NCBI GenBank assembly: GCA_030453055.1
Contig: JAKDLC010000098.1
Span: 1 to 7,303, forward strand
DNA length: 7,303 nucleotides
Direction of reading: 5' to 3'
DNA from: Nitrosospira sp.
GTDB taxonomy: Bacteria; Pseudomonadota; Gammaproteobacteria; Burkholderiales; Nitrosomonadaceae
Positions 1 through 7,303 of this stretch are shown piece after piece. A model generated the notes under the pieces. That model saw only the letters and a list, made by a program, of their open reading frames with translations, was not told the origin of the DNA and ran no database searches. Each line of letters starts with the position of its first letter. Position 1 is the stretch's first letter. The position numbers and the translations under genes are program-made.

Positions 1-250
1 GCACCGCAATATCCGCGCGTCCATCCTCCAGCGCCTGTTCCAGTTCCTTGACGAACAATCCCTTGCCGCCAATTTTAGAGAGCGACGTGTCGAGTATCTG
101 ATCGCCGCGTGTCGTCATACCGAATATGTTGATTTCAGTTTGCGGGTATAATTTCGCCAGCCGCTCCCGGATGAAATTTGCCTGCCACAAGGCAAGGGCG
201 CTTTCCCGCGTAGCGATAATAATTTTTGCGGGCATGTATGGATCAGGCAT
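1..250 (-). CDS. hemC: Porphobilinogen deaminase (hydroxymethylbilane synthase), N-terminal part, cut by window edge
   Basis: This cytoplasmic enzyme joins four porphobilinogen molecules into hydroxymethylbilane, a step of haem and other tetrapyrrole synthesis. Reading the minus strand from 250 gives 83 residues with no stop before the window edge. Family signatures are plain: [16 protein letters not shown] at about residues 9-24 and [10 protein letters not shown] at 45-54, then [16 protein letters not shown] at 59-74 and GRADIAV at 77-83. By alignment with E. coli HemC (offset 4), R15, D50, K59 and K63 match conserved cofactor and substrate contacts. The catalytic Asp and the cofactor-attachment Cys lie beyond the edge. 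The start is uncertain: ATG at 250 and in-frame ATG at 235 are both possible, and neither has a clear Shine-Dalgarno sequence. It is transcribed divergently from ppc. Identity is close to certain; only the start is in doubt. Confidence 0.95.
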   Translation of the reverse strand, partial: MPDPYMPAKIIIATRESALALWQANFIRERLAKLYPQTEINIFGMTTRGDQILDTSLSKIGGKGLFVKELEQALEDGRADIAV

Positions 251-278
251 TATGGTGAGAAAATTACGGGGTTGGGCT

Positions 279-287
279 ATTTTAGCA
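279..287 (-). promoter_or_regulatory. Candidate extended -10 promoter for hemC
   Basis: On the minus strand this reads TGCTAAAAT, which matches the extended -10 form TGnTATAAT at all but one position. No good -35 hexamer lies 16-18 bp upstream, as expected for extended -10 promoters. The predicted RNA start would lie near 272, leaving a leader of about 20 nt before ATG 250. This is motif matching only. Confidence 0.35.
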
Positions 288-289
288 TG

Positions 290-305
290 CCAGGCGCTAA
301 CCTGG
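290..305. repeat. Short inverted repeat in the hemC-ppc divergent region
   Basis: CCAGG (290-294) and CCTGG (301-305) form a perfect 5-bp inverted repeat around a 6-nt spacer. It lies just upstream of the hemC -10 candidate and inside the ppc leader or promoter area. It could be an operator half-site pair or chance. A second short stem, GGGC/GCCC around GTTC, lies at 317-326 region. Neither is strong enough to name a regulator. Confidence 0.2.
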
Positions 306-342
306 ATTATGCACAGGGCGTTCGCCCGCATATGCATTGCAC

Positions 343-348
343 GAAAGG
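343..348 (+). promoter_or_regulatory. Ribosome binding site of ppc, decides the start codon
   Basis: GAAAGG ends 7 nt before ATG 356 and 4 nt before ATG 353. The 7-nt spacing favours ATG 356. The frame is open further upstream to 272, but those codons have no such site and would encode a stretch unlike PEP carboxylase. Confidence 0.5.
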
Positions 349-355
349 TTGCATG

Positions 356-3151
356 ATGAGTTCTCTTCCCTCCCGAAACGAAAGTTTCGAGAAAAATCAC
401 ATCGATGATAAAGACAGGCCGGTCAAGGATGACATCCGCCTGTTGGGACGCATGCTGGGCGATACGTTACGCGAGCAGGAAGGCGAACCTACTTTCGATC
501 TCGTCGAAAGCATTCGTCAAACCGCGATTCGCTTTCGCCGCGAGCAGGATCCGAAGGCGCGGCATGAACTCGATATGATACTCAATCAGTTGAGCAACAA
601 GGCTACTGTCTCGGTGGTGCGCGCATTCAGCCATTTTTCGCAACTTTCCAACATTGCCGAGGACTTGCATCACAATCGCCGCCGCCGGTCCCATCTTCGC
701 GCAGGGTCGCCGCCTCAGGCGGGCAGCGTGGCGCTGGCGCTGGATCGGGTTCTCTCCAGCGGAGCCGACGGCGCCGCATTAACCGGGTTTTTCGCCAAAG
801 CGGTAGTTTCTCCCGTATTAACTGCCCATCCAACCGAAGTGCAGCGCAGAAGCCTGCTCGATTGTCAGTTGACCATCGCGCATCTGTTGAATGAGCGTGG
901 CCGGATGCAGCTTACGCCCGACGAGTTGCGTAACAACGAAGAAGGATTGCGCAGCGCCATACAGATACTGTGGCAGACTCGCATGCTGCGCCCGGAACGG
1001 CTGTCGGTTTATGATGAAATCAAGAACGGCCTGGCCTATTACCGTTATACCTTCCTTACCGAGGTACCGCGTCTTTACGCGGAAATCGAGGATTTGCTGG
1101 AGCGCCGGATGGGCGCCGCCCCGCTTATTCCGCCGTTTCTACGCATCGGCAGCTGGATAGGCGCCGATCGCGACGGCAATCCCTTCGTCACCGATGAGGT
1201 AATGTTGCATGCGGCTGAGCGTCAATCAGCGCTGGCATTGGATTATTACATGGGCGAAGTACATCAGATCGGCCGCAGGCTAAGTCTGACGGAGCGCCTG
1301 GTAGGCGTGGACGACGAACTGGCGGAGTTGGCCGAGGCTTCCCCCGACCGCGCGCCCAGCCGTGCCGATGAGCCTTATCGGCGCGCATTGATTGGTATTT
1401 ATGCGCGTCTCGCCGCGACCAGTCAGGAACTCGGCCACGTGATCAGGCAGCGACGTCCGGTCGGTCCCGCCGAACCGTACGCGGAAAGCATGGCGTTTGT
1501 TCATGATCTCGATATCGTGATCCGCTCGCTCAAGCATCACAAGTCGGATTTACTGGCACGCGGGGATCTGCGTCACCTGCGGCGCGCGGCGGAGGTGTTC
1601 GGTTTTCATCTCGCACCGCTGGATATGCGCCAACACAGCAATGTGCATGAGCAGGTGGTGGCGGAATTGTTCGAGCGTGGCGCACATCGCAAGGGTTATG
1701 CCGGACTGACCGAGGCGGAACGCTTACCATGGCTGCTGACCGAGGTTAGCAGTCCGCGCCCCCTGCGCTCGCCTTATCTGGATTATTCCGAACTCGTCCA
1801 GAGCGAACTGCGCATTCTGCAAGCCGCAACGGAAATTCAACGGCGCTTTGGCCGCGCTGCGCTGCCAAATTACATCATTTCCAAAACCGACGGCGTTTCC
1901 GACGTACTGGAGGTTGCGCTGCTGTTGAAGGAAACAGGGTTGCTGCAAACGGGAGAAACGCCGCGACTGCACGTCAATATCGTCCCATTGTTCGAGACCA
2001 TTGCGGACTTGCGCGGCTGCGGCCTCGTTATGGACGAGCTGTTCTCGTTGCCATATTATCGCAAGCTCCTGGATTCACGAGACAATGTTCAGGAGGTGAT
2101 GCTGGGTTATTCCGACAGCAACAAGGATGGCGGCTTTCTTGCCGCCAACTGGGAGCTCTATAAAGCGGAAACCGAGTTGACAAAAATATTCGCCAAGCAT
2201 AAGGTTGAATTGCGCCTGTTTCATGGACGCGGCGGCACGGTAGGCCGAGGTGGGGGTCCGAGCTACCAGGCAATACTGGCTCAGCCTCCGGGCAGCGTCA
2301 ACGGTCAGATACGCATTACCGAGCAGGGTGAAGTCATCGGCAGTAAATACGCCGACCCGGAAATCGGACGGCGGAACCTGGAAACGCTGGTGGCCGCCAC
2401 GGTCGAGGCGACGTTGTTGAGCCACGATCCCCTCGGCGAACGCGCCGAGGATTATTATCACGTCATGGAAGTACTGGCATGCGATGCGCTCACGGCCTAT
2501 CGCAATCTGGTATACGAAACTCCCGGGTTTGAGCGCTATTTTCAGGAATCCACCCCGATACGGGAAATCGCCGGGCTCAATATCGGCAGTCGCCCGCCTT
2601 CGCGCAAGCAATCCGACCTGATCGAAGATCTGCGCGCCATTCCCTGGGTATTCAGCTGGAGCGTCAATCGCGCCATGATTCCGGGCTGGTATGGCTTCGG
2701 CACGGCGGTGGAAGCGTTTGTCCAACGCGAAGGCAAGGGTGGAAAGGGACTGGAACTCCTGCGGGAAATGCACCGCACCTGGCCGTTCATGCAAACGCTG
2801 CTGTCCAACATGGACATGGTGCTGGCAAAGACCGATATGGGTATTGCGTCGCGCTACGCTGAACTTGTCAGCGATATCGGCTTACGGAAGGAAATTTTCG
2901 GGCGCATACAGAAGGAATGGGATTGCAGCTTGAAATGGTTGTTCGCGGTGACGGGCCGCACCGAATTGCTGCAGGACAACCCTACGCTTGCTCGCAGCAT
3001 TCGTAACCGCACCCCCTATATCGATCCGCTCAATCATCTGCAGGTAGAGCTGCTGCGCCGTTATCGCTCCGGCGATACCGCCGATGCGGTAACACGCGCG
3101 ATACAGCTCACCATCAACGGTGTGGCTGCGGGATTGAGAAACAGCGGATAG
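356..3151 (+). CDS. ppc: Phosphoenolpyruvate carboxylase
   Basis: This cytoplasmic enzyme adds bicarbonate to phosphoenolpyruvate, giving oxaloacetate and phosphate, and refills the TCA cycle. From ATG 356 it has 931 residues, somewhat longer than E. coli Ppc (883), mainly through an amino-terminal extension and small insertions. Visible motifs are [12 protein letters not shown] with catalytic H158, then [14 protein letters not shown] (263-276) and LDMRQHS (422-428). [10 protein letters not shown] (584-593) carries K590, and the glycine-rich loop [14 protein letters not shown] (622-635) follows. The carboxy terminus is the typical AAGLRNSG. Residues aligned with the E. coli aspartate-inhibition site are present: R631, K825, R885 and N929, so feedback inhibition by aspartate is likely. 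The ATG at 353 is an equally simple alternative start and 272 the longest one. It is divergent from hemC, and miaB follows after 24 bp. No frameshift or missing key residue is seen. Confidence 0.98.
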   Translation: MSSLPSRNESFEKNHIDDKDRPVKDDIRLLGRMLGDTLREQEGEPTFDLVESIRQTAIRFRREQDPKARHELDMILNQLSNKATVSVVRAFSHFSQLSNIAEDLHHNRRRRSHLRAGSPPQAGSVALALDRVLSSGADGAALTGFFAKAVVSPVLTAHPTEVQRRSLLDCQLTIAHLLNERGRMQLTPDELRNNEEGLRSAIQILWQTRMLRPERLSVYDEIKNGLAYYRYTFLTEVPRLYAEIEDLLERRMGAAPLIPPFLRIGSWIGADRDGNPFVTDEVMLHAAERQSALALDYYMGEVHQIGRRLSLTERLVGVDDELAELAEASPDRAPSRADEPYRRALIGIYARLAATSQELGHVIRQRRPVGPAEPYAESMAFVHDLDIVIRSLKHHKSDLLARGDLRHLRRAAEVFGFHLAPLDMRQHSNVHEQVVAELFERGAHRKGYAGLTEAERLPWLLTEVSSPRPLRSPYLDYSELVQSELRILQAATEIQRRFGRAALPNYIISKTDGVSDVLEVALLLKETGLLQTGETPRLHVNIVPLFETIADLRGCGLVMDELFSLPYYRKLLDSRDNVQEVMLGYSDSNKDGGFLAANWELYKAETELTKIFAKHKVELRLFHGRGGTVGRGGGPSYQAILAQPPGSVNGQIRITEQGEVIGSKYADPEIGRRNLETLVAATVEATLLSHDPLGERAEDYYHVMEVLACDALTAYRNLVYETPGFERYFQESTPIREIAGLNIGSRPPSRKQSDLIEDLRAIPWVFSWSVNRAMIPGWYGFGTAVEAFVQREGKGGKGLELLREMHRTWPFMQTLLSNMDMVLAKTDMGIASRYAELVSDIGLRKEIFGRIQKEWDCSLKWLFAVTGRTELLQDNPTLARSIRNRTPYIDPLNHLQVELLRRYRSGDTADAVTRAIQLTINGVAAGLRNSG

Positions 3152-3175
3152 GCTTATTTAGCCCGAAGTACGATT

Positions 3176-4519
3176 ATGGTAAAAAAACTTTACATTAAAA
3201 CTTTCGGCTGCCAGATGAACGAGTACGACTCGGACAAAATGGCGGACGTACTTCATGCCGCGCAGGGCATGGAGAAAACCGATAATCCCGCTGACGCCGA
3301 TGTCATTCTGTTCAACACCTGCTCGGTACGGGAAAAAGCCCAGGAAAAAGTGTTTCACGATCTGGGACGCGTCAGACATCTGAAAAAATCCAATCCCGAT
3401 CTGCTCATTGGCGTGGGCGGTTGCGTGGCCAGCCAGGAAGGTGCGGAGATCGTAAAGCGCGCGCCATACGTGGACCTGGTATTCGGTCCGCAAACCCTGC
3501 ACCGGTTGCCCCAATTGATCGCAACACGCCAAGTTACCGGCCGGCCGCAGGTGGACATTTCCTTTCCCGAAATCGAAAAGTTCGACCACTTGCCGCTCGC
3601 GCGTACCGAGGGTGTGACTGCGTTCGTTTCCATCATGGAAGGATGCAGCAAGTATTGCAGCTTTTGCGTAGTGCCCTATACGCGCGGCGAGGAAATCTCG
3701 CGGCCTTTGAGCGGCGTACTGGTGGAAATCGCCGAACTGGCGAGTCAGGGAATCAAGGAAGTGACGTTATTGGGGCAGAACGTCAATGCTTATCGTGGCG
3801 TGATGGAATTTGGCGACGAGGGTGAAGTCGCGGATTTGGCACTGTTGCTCGAATATATCAGTGAAATCCCCGGTATCGAACGCATCCGCTACACTACCTC
3901 TCACCCCAGGGAAGTCACCGCGCGGCTGATCGAAGCCTACCCGAGATTGCCGAAACTGGTAAGCCACTTGCATTTGCCGGTTCAGTCGGGCTCGGACCGG
4001 ATATTGGCGGCGATGAAGCGCGGCTATACCGCGCTGGAATACAAATCCCTCATCCGCCGACTCCGCGCCGCGCGCCCCGATATTTCGCTCACATCCGATT
4101 TCATCATCGGTTTCCCCGGTGAAACCGAGGCCGATTTCGAGGCTACCATGCGGCTGGTTGAGGGCGTACATTTCGATGACTCCTTCAGCTTCATCTACAG
4201 CCCGCGCCCTGGCACCCCCGCCGCAGGATTGTCCGACGATACACCTTACGAAATCAAGCTGGAGCGACTGCAACGCTTGCAGGAAAAGATCAACCAACAG
4301 GCGCAGACCATCAGTCAACGCATGGTCGGCTCAACCCAGCGCATTCTGGTGGAGGGTGTATCCAAAAAAGATGCCGGCGAACTTTGCGGACGCACTGACA
4401 ACAACCGTATGGTGAATTTCGCCGGCAACCCGGCACGAATCGGCGATTTCATCAACATTCAAATTACCGCCGCGCTGTCACATTCGTTGCGCGGCGAAAT
4501 CGTGAAGGAGGGAGGCTAA
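3176..4519 (+). CDS. miaB: tRNA-2-methylthio-N6-dimethylallyladenosine synthase (MiaB)
   Basis: MiaB is a radical-SAM enzyme that adds a methylthio group to i6A37 next to the anticodon of tRNAs reading UNN codons, which improves decoding accuracy. The 447-residue protein has the full family layout. The amino-terminal UPF0004 domain has C12 (TFGCQMN), C49 (NTCSVRE) and C83 (GGCVASQ), ligands of the auxiliary 4Fe-4S cluster. The radical-SAM motif CSKYCSFC gives C157, C161 and C164, the same numbers as in E. coli MiaB. A carboxy-terminal TRAM domain spans about residues 377-443. MiaB is preferred over the related RimO and MtaB because of the start, the C157/161/164 spacing and the [10 protein letters not shown] motif. 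The start ATG 3176 has only a weak GAAG site (3165-3168). The 24-bp gap after ppc, with no terminator, suggests cotranscription with ppc. Confidence 0.97.
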   Translation: MVKKLYIKTFGCQMNEYDSDKMADVLHAAQGMEKTDNPADADVILFNTCSVREKAQEKVFHDLGRVRHLKKSNPDLLIGVGGCVASQEGAEIVKRAPYVDLVFGPQTLHRLPQLIATRQVTGRPQVDISFPEIEKFDHLPLARTEGVTAFVSIMEGCSKYCSFCVVPYTRGEEISRPLSGVLVEIAELASQGIKEVTLLGQNVNAYRGVMEFGDEGEVADLALLLEYISEIPGIERIRYTTSHPREVTARLIEAYPRLPKLVSHLHLPVQSGSDRILAAMKRGYTALEYKSLIRRLRAARPDISLTSDFIIGFPGETEADFEATMRLVEGVHFDDSFSFIYSPRPGTPAAGLSDDTPYEIKLERLQRLQEKINQQAQTISQRMVGSTQRILVEGVSKKDAGELCGRTDNNRMVNFAGNPARIGDFINIQITAALSHSLRGEIVKEGG

Positions 4520-4546
4520 CAGCCTGCCGAACCTTTATGCTAACTG

Positions 4547-4621
4547 GGGCAAATGAAATGACTGAAAAACTGACAACCTATAATTAGCTCACACCCACAG
4601 TTCTGGTTTGCCCTTGTTTTT
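4547..4621 (+). terminator. Weak terminator-like inverted repeat after miaB
   Basis: GGGCAAA (4547-4553) pairs perfectly with TTTGCCC (4607-4613), and TTGTTTTT follows directly. An inner AACTG (4568-4572) can pair with CAGTT (4598-4602). The loop is long for an intrinsic terminator, so the stem could be a weak terminator of the ppc-miaB unit or an accident. No better terminator is seen between miaB and the next gene. Confidence 0.25.
4558..4587 (+). other. Nine-codon micro-ORF, possible remnant of a gene start
   Basis: ATG 4558 opens a nine-codon frame (MTEKLTTYN) closed by TAG, with a GGGG run 9 nt upstream that could serve as a weak ribosome site. In many proteobacteria miaB is followed by ybeZ (phoH-like) and ybeY. 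This could be a truncated start of a displaced neighbour, a leader peptide, or nothing. I cannot match the residues to any family. Confidence 0.15.
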
Positions 4622-4632
4622 GCAACAGAGCC

Positions 4633-4661
4633 TTTTCTCCTGATGTTTATGACATTATAAA
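4633..4661 (+). promoter_or_regulatory. Weak promoter candidate for the NTPase gene
   Basis: TATAAA (4656-4661) is a five-of-six -10 match, and TTTTCT (4633-4638), a poor -35, lies 17 bp upstream. The RNA would start near 4668 and leave a leader of about 18 nt. The surrounding 166-bp gap is AT-rich, which raises the chance of random matches. A second TATAAT at 4579-4584 has no acceptable -35. Confidence 0.25.
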
Positions 4662-4685
4662 CTCCTTCAATAATGACGAGAGATT

Positions 4686-7303
4686 ATGGTCAACGATGTC
4701 CATGAAGACAATCAGATAAGCGATCAGCCCATTTTCCGCTTCATCGCGATTCCCCTTGATGGCTTCGAACCCGTGCACACGCCGCATGGTCGCAGTGAAG
4801 ATCTGGCCCATCTGTTTGTCGGCCGCACGGCTATTATCGACAAATTGGTTGACCTTTTGAGAAGCAAAAGCAGAAGAGGTAGCTATTTGATCGCAGGATA
4901 TCGAGGTGCTGGAAAGACCAGTGTAATCAACAAAGCTTTAAAAGAATATCGCGAGGGGGAACAAGACAGCAAAGCTTTAAAAGGATATCGCGAGGGGGAA
5001 CAAGAAAAAGCACGGGTGGTGCTGGATGTTCGTATTAACTTGGGAGACAACAGTCAGCTGACCCCATTGAACATTTATTATTCGATCGCCAACATCCTGC
5101 GGGATCAAATCACATCTCAAAGCATCGGGTGGGAAAATTTCTTAAAATCTGCCGTTGCCCCCAGAACTGTTGGCATATTCGCCTTTATACTCCTTGTCAG
5201 CATACCTCCAATTGTTTGGTTTAAACCAGCAGCGCTTTCTTTTTATGACAATGCATTACTGGTCATTTATCTCTTTATCTTGCTGAAAGGGATAGCATGG
5301 TCCGTTTCACAGATCAGGCATCCCGAGCTAAGAACACTGAAAGAAATAGATAGCCTGATTGAGAGAATGAGCAATGAGATCAGTGAAGGGCGCAGCGCTG
5401 ACTTGAATCATCGCGGCTTTAGCTTCGGGCTGTCGAAAAACAAAAGAAGACTGCCCATAAACGCGAGAGAAGCGGAGGAATTGCTATCCAGCATTCTGAC
5501 AAAAATTCAGGATCTCAGTCCCTCGGAAAAAATGCTGGCTAATATTCTTGGGAAGCCACAGGAGATCAAACGTAAAGTAGTAATTGTACTGGATGAAATA
5601 GATAAGCTTTCGGACATTGAGGAACTCTCGGAAATACAATATCCCGACCATTCCAAAGTGCAAGCACTTGGTAAAATTAGTAGAATAAATACCCTTCTCG
5701 GATCTCTCAAAAACTTCATTACTACAGCTGATGCCACATTTCTTTTCATATCGGGACGGGAAACATTAGATAGATATTATTCCGAGAAAGGAAGCTCTAA
5801 TTCCCTCTACGAAAGTCTTTTTGACCGTGTTTTCGAAGTACCTAGTTTTCTGACTGACCAAGGGGAACGCCCTAGAGGCACTCAGCTCTCCACACTAATC
5901 GAAGAATATGTGTGTCGACGCATCAAAAAGAAAAGAGATGCAGCATATAACAAAGAAGACAAGCTGGAATATCACACGCTAAAAAACTATAGCAAGTCGT
6001 TTCAGCAAAACATCCTTGATGACGTGAAAATTCGATATGGTATAAATACTCTCCGGGCTTTTATTCATTATCTAACATTTCATTCTTGGGGAAATCCGAA
6101 AAAGCTTTCTTCGATATTCGAAAGCTTCATCGTTTTAAAAAATCAGGTCATAGAACTAAATAAAAGTGGTTCCATTTTAATCATGAGTGATGAAGGCATC
6201 ACAGCTAATCACTGGTTGGTGTTCAACGCTAACCATCGGCGTAGCTTCTCCCTGGCGTCCGAGATAACGACCCTCTTCCAGCATCAGCTCAGCCGCGAGG
6301 TCTCCAAGATCAGTGACAAACTTACTGTCGCTACCCTGTCATCTCTGCATTTCATACTTAAGCTACACTCCTATGGTTTCACGCGGGAATCATTGCACCG
6401 CATGTCTGAAGCCATCAATGTCTACCGTTCCCCCGAACTCAATACCATCATCGATGACTTGCTCACCCAAGTCTTCAAGTCATATATAAGAAGAGTAAGA
6501 AACGGTATTTTTAGATACCGTTTCAACAGCGGATTCGAGCAGGAACTGCGTTATATCAGCCATGTTAGCGAACTGGAGTCGGCCACTTATAATTTCTCAC
6601 TGGATTCGATGAGGCACGTCAAAAAATTTTTTGAGGACATTCATACCAACAGTAAGGACCAGGAGGTCATAGCCCGATCACACATCACACTAGGAGACAT
6701 ATATGCCATCGAACAATCCTACACCGCGGCATCGGTACACTACAGTACCGCCAGCCGTATTCTTGATGAACTATTGAATCAAAAAGGAATTCCAGTTAAT
6801 CAAGAAATCTTAATGCATTTCATTGAGGCTATGATTAAACATGGCGATCTTGAGGAACGTAGACAGAATTACAATCATGCTGCCGCCATTTACTTCACAG
6901 CGGATCGTGTCGTCGAGAAATTTAGCCCTAAAGACGGTGAACAACTTTCTCATCCTCAAAAAGGAGATTCCAAATGGGATTTACTAAAACAACCATTCTG
7001 GGCTCTTCGTTTTTTATCCCTGAAACGCAGCCCTTCAAGCGGTAACGTTGAACGACCTAACTATCTATTTCAGGCGGACGACTCAAGATTCTATTACCGA
7101 ACTGCCACCTTGTTTTTCTTTCTGGGGGATTTAACCCCCGCTTTTAAGTCTTATCTGAAGGTCCTGTTCTCGGCTCGGCGTAAGCATGGAAAAAACCTGT
7201 CATTCCTTGACGAACGAGATGCCTACCTGAGCGGCAAAGCACAGGTCGGGCTTGTGGAGTGTAGTTTGGTGCGTCAATCACGTGAGTTATTCGATAGAGA
7301 CAG
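4686..7303 (+). CDS. Membrane-anchored P-loop NTPase with TPR-like repeats (KAP/STAND-like), 3' end beyond window
   Basis: I do not recognise a named gene. An open frame runs 872 codons from ATG 4686 to the window edge without a stop. An in-frame TGA at 4674 makes this the first ATG; only a weak GAGAG (4678-4682) precedes it. Seen in order: an FVGR box (44-47), Walker A GYRGAGKTS (71-79; K77, T78), and a 13-residue tandem duplication (83-108). Next come two hydrophobic helices (about 162-179 and 187-206) forming a hairpin, then Walker B KVVIVLDEIDKL (297-308; D303, E304). FLFISGRE (352-359) resembles a sensor strand. TPR-like helices follow at about 659-692 (L669, G670, Y673, A682, Y686, A689), 713-746 and 800-828. 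Membrane helices between Walker A and B are typical of KAP NTPases, while FVGR plus TPRs recalls STAND ATPases. The likely role is a membrane-tethered NTP-driven switch, possibly in phage or plasmid conflict, but this is inference. AGA, AAA and ATA codons are far commoner than in ppc or miaB, a sign of transfer. Confidence 0.8.
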   Translation, partial: MVNDVHEDNQISDQPIFRFIAIPLDGFEPVHTPHGRSEDLAHLFVGRTAIIDKLVDLLRSKSRRGSYLIAGYRGAGKTSVINKALKEYREGEQDSKALKGYREGEQEKARVVLDVRINLGDNSQLTPLNIYYSIANILRDQITSQSIGWENFLKSAVAPRTVGIFAFILLVSIPPIVWFKPAALSFYDNALLVIYLFILLKGIAWSVSQIRHPELRTLKEIDSLIERMSNEISEGRSADLNHRGFSFGLSKNKRRLPINAREAEELLSSILTKIQDLSPSEKMLANILGKPQEIKRKVVIVLDEIDKLSDIEELSEIQYPDHSKVQALGKISRINTLLGSLKNFITTADATFLFISGRETLDRYYSEKGSSNSLYESLFDRVFEVPSFLTDQGERPRGTQLSTLIEEYVCRRIKKKRDAAYNKEDKLEYHTLKNYSKSFQQNILDDVKIRYGINTLRAFIHYLTFHSWGNPKKLSSIFESFIVLKNQVIELNKSGSILIMSDEGITANHWLVFNANHRRSFSLASEITTLFQHQLSREVSKISDKLTVATLSSLHFILKLHSYGFTRESLHRMSEAINVYRSPELNTIIDDLLTQVFKSYIRRVRNGIFRYRFNSGFEQELRYISHVSELESATYNFSLDSMRHVKKFFEDIHTNSKDQEVIARSHITLGDIYAIEQSYTAASVHYSTASRILDELLNQKGIPVNQEILMHFIEAMIKHGDLEERRQNYNHAAAIYFTADRVVEKFSPKDGEQLSHPQKGDSKWDLLKQPFWALRFLSLKRSPSSGNVERPNYLFQADDSRFYYRTATLFFFLGDLTPAFKSYLKVLFSARRKHGKNLSFLDERDAYLSGKAQVGLVECSLVRQSRELFDRD
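4931..5008 (+). repeat. Two tandem 39-bp copies inside the NTPase gene
   Basis: Copies 4931-4969 and 4970-5008 agree at 36 of 39 positions; they differ at 4945/4984, 4967/5006 and 4969/5008. The unit is 13 codons, so the frame is kept. It encodes KALKEYREGEQDS then KALKGYREGEQEK (residues 83-95 and 96-108), just after the Walker A helix. A recent in-frame duplication is the simplest reading. Confidence 0.95.
6499..6524. repeat. Perfect 10-bp inverted repeat within the NTPase coding sequence
   Basis: GAAACGGTAT (6499-6508) and ATACCGTTTC (6515-6524) are exact reverse complements around the 6-nt loop TTTTAG. In RNA this makes a stable hairpin inside codons for residues about 605-613. No T-run follows, so it is not a standard terminator. 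It could slow translation, bind a protein, or be chance. Confidence 0.75.

Noticed and set aside
272..355. Amino-terminal extension of ppc starting at 272
   Set aside because: The extra 28 residues look unlike PEP carboxylase, overlap the hemC promoter candidate, and the ribosome site at 343-348 points to 356.
2075..2794. A 239-codon open frame on the minus strand inside ppc
   Set aside because: It lies wholly opposite highly conserved PEP carboxylase coding sequence, has no ribosome site I can see and no recognisable motif; long antisense frames are common in GC-rich genes.
3134..3160. TTGAGA with TATTTA as a private miaB promoter
   Set aside because: The spacer is 15 bp and the -10 matches only three of six positions.
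3767..4318. A 183-codon open frame on the minus strand inside miaB
   Set aside because: It is a shadow of the MiaB frame, with no family motif in its translation.
4520..4685. Insertion-sequence end, tRNA or CRISPR remains in the gap after miaB
   Set aside because: I found no tRNA-like fold, no repeated spacer pattern, and no transposase fragment or target-site duplication.
5507..5749. An 80-codon minus-strand frame inside the NTPase gene
   Set aside because: It is antisense to the Walker B region of an 872-codon open frame and is low-complexity, serine-rich and without motifs.
6733..6750. CGGTAC/GTACCG 6-bp inverted repeat around a 6-nt loop
   Set aside because: Short stems of this size are expected by chance in 7 kb, and nothing in the context supports a role.

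Overview
The window holds a conserved, GC-rich chromosomal block followed by one AT-richer accessory gene. The conserved block is the 5' part of hemC (minus strand), a divergent complete ppc, and miaB 24 bp downstream of ppc. Divergent ppc and hemC is an arrangement I know from Betaproteobacteria, and the protein sequences fit that class. A relative of the ammonia-oxidising Nitrosospira/Nitrosomonas group is possible but is only a guess from memory of the hemC and ppc sequences.

Layout. 1-250: amino-terminal 83 residues of porphobilinogen deaminase (haem and tetrapyrrole synthesis), cut by the window edge. 251-355: shared divergent promoter region with an extended -10 candidate for hemC and a small inverted repeat. 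356-3151: phosphoenolpyruvate carboxylase (anaplerotic oxaloacetate supply), with catalytic and aspartate-inhibition residues intact. 3176-4519: MiaB, the radical-SAM tRNA methylthiotransferase, probably read from the same transcript as ppc. 4520-4685: non-coding gap with a weak terminator-like inverted repeat, a nine-codon micro-ORF and a weak promoter candidate. 4686-7303: the first 872 residues of a large P-loop NTPase that runs off the window.

The last gene is the part worth attention. It has an FVGR box, a Walker A motif, a two-helix membrane hairpin lying between Walker A and Walker B, an LDEID Walker B, and a carboxy-terminal region with TPR-like repeats. This layout recalls KAP-type and STAND-type NTPases, families that include phage-exclusion and other conflict proteins, but no defence partner is visible. 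It carries a 39-bp in-frame tandem duplication just after Walker A, a perfect 10-bp hairpin inside the coding sequence, and an abrupt internal change in GC content (about 33% to about 50% by hand count). It sits where miaB is often followed by ybeZ/ybeY in proteobacteria, which suggests an insertion or rearrangement after miaB. The three conserved genes are ordinary housekeeping genes; I see no functional link between them and the NTPase.
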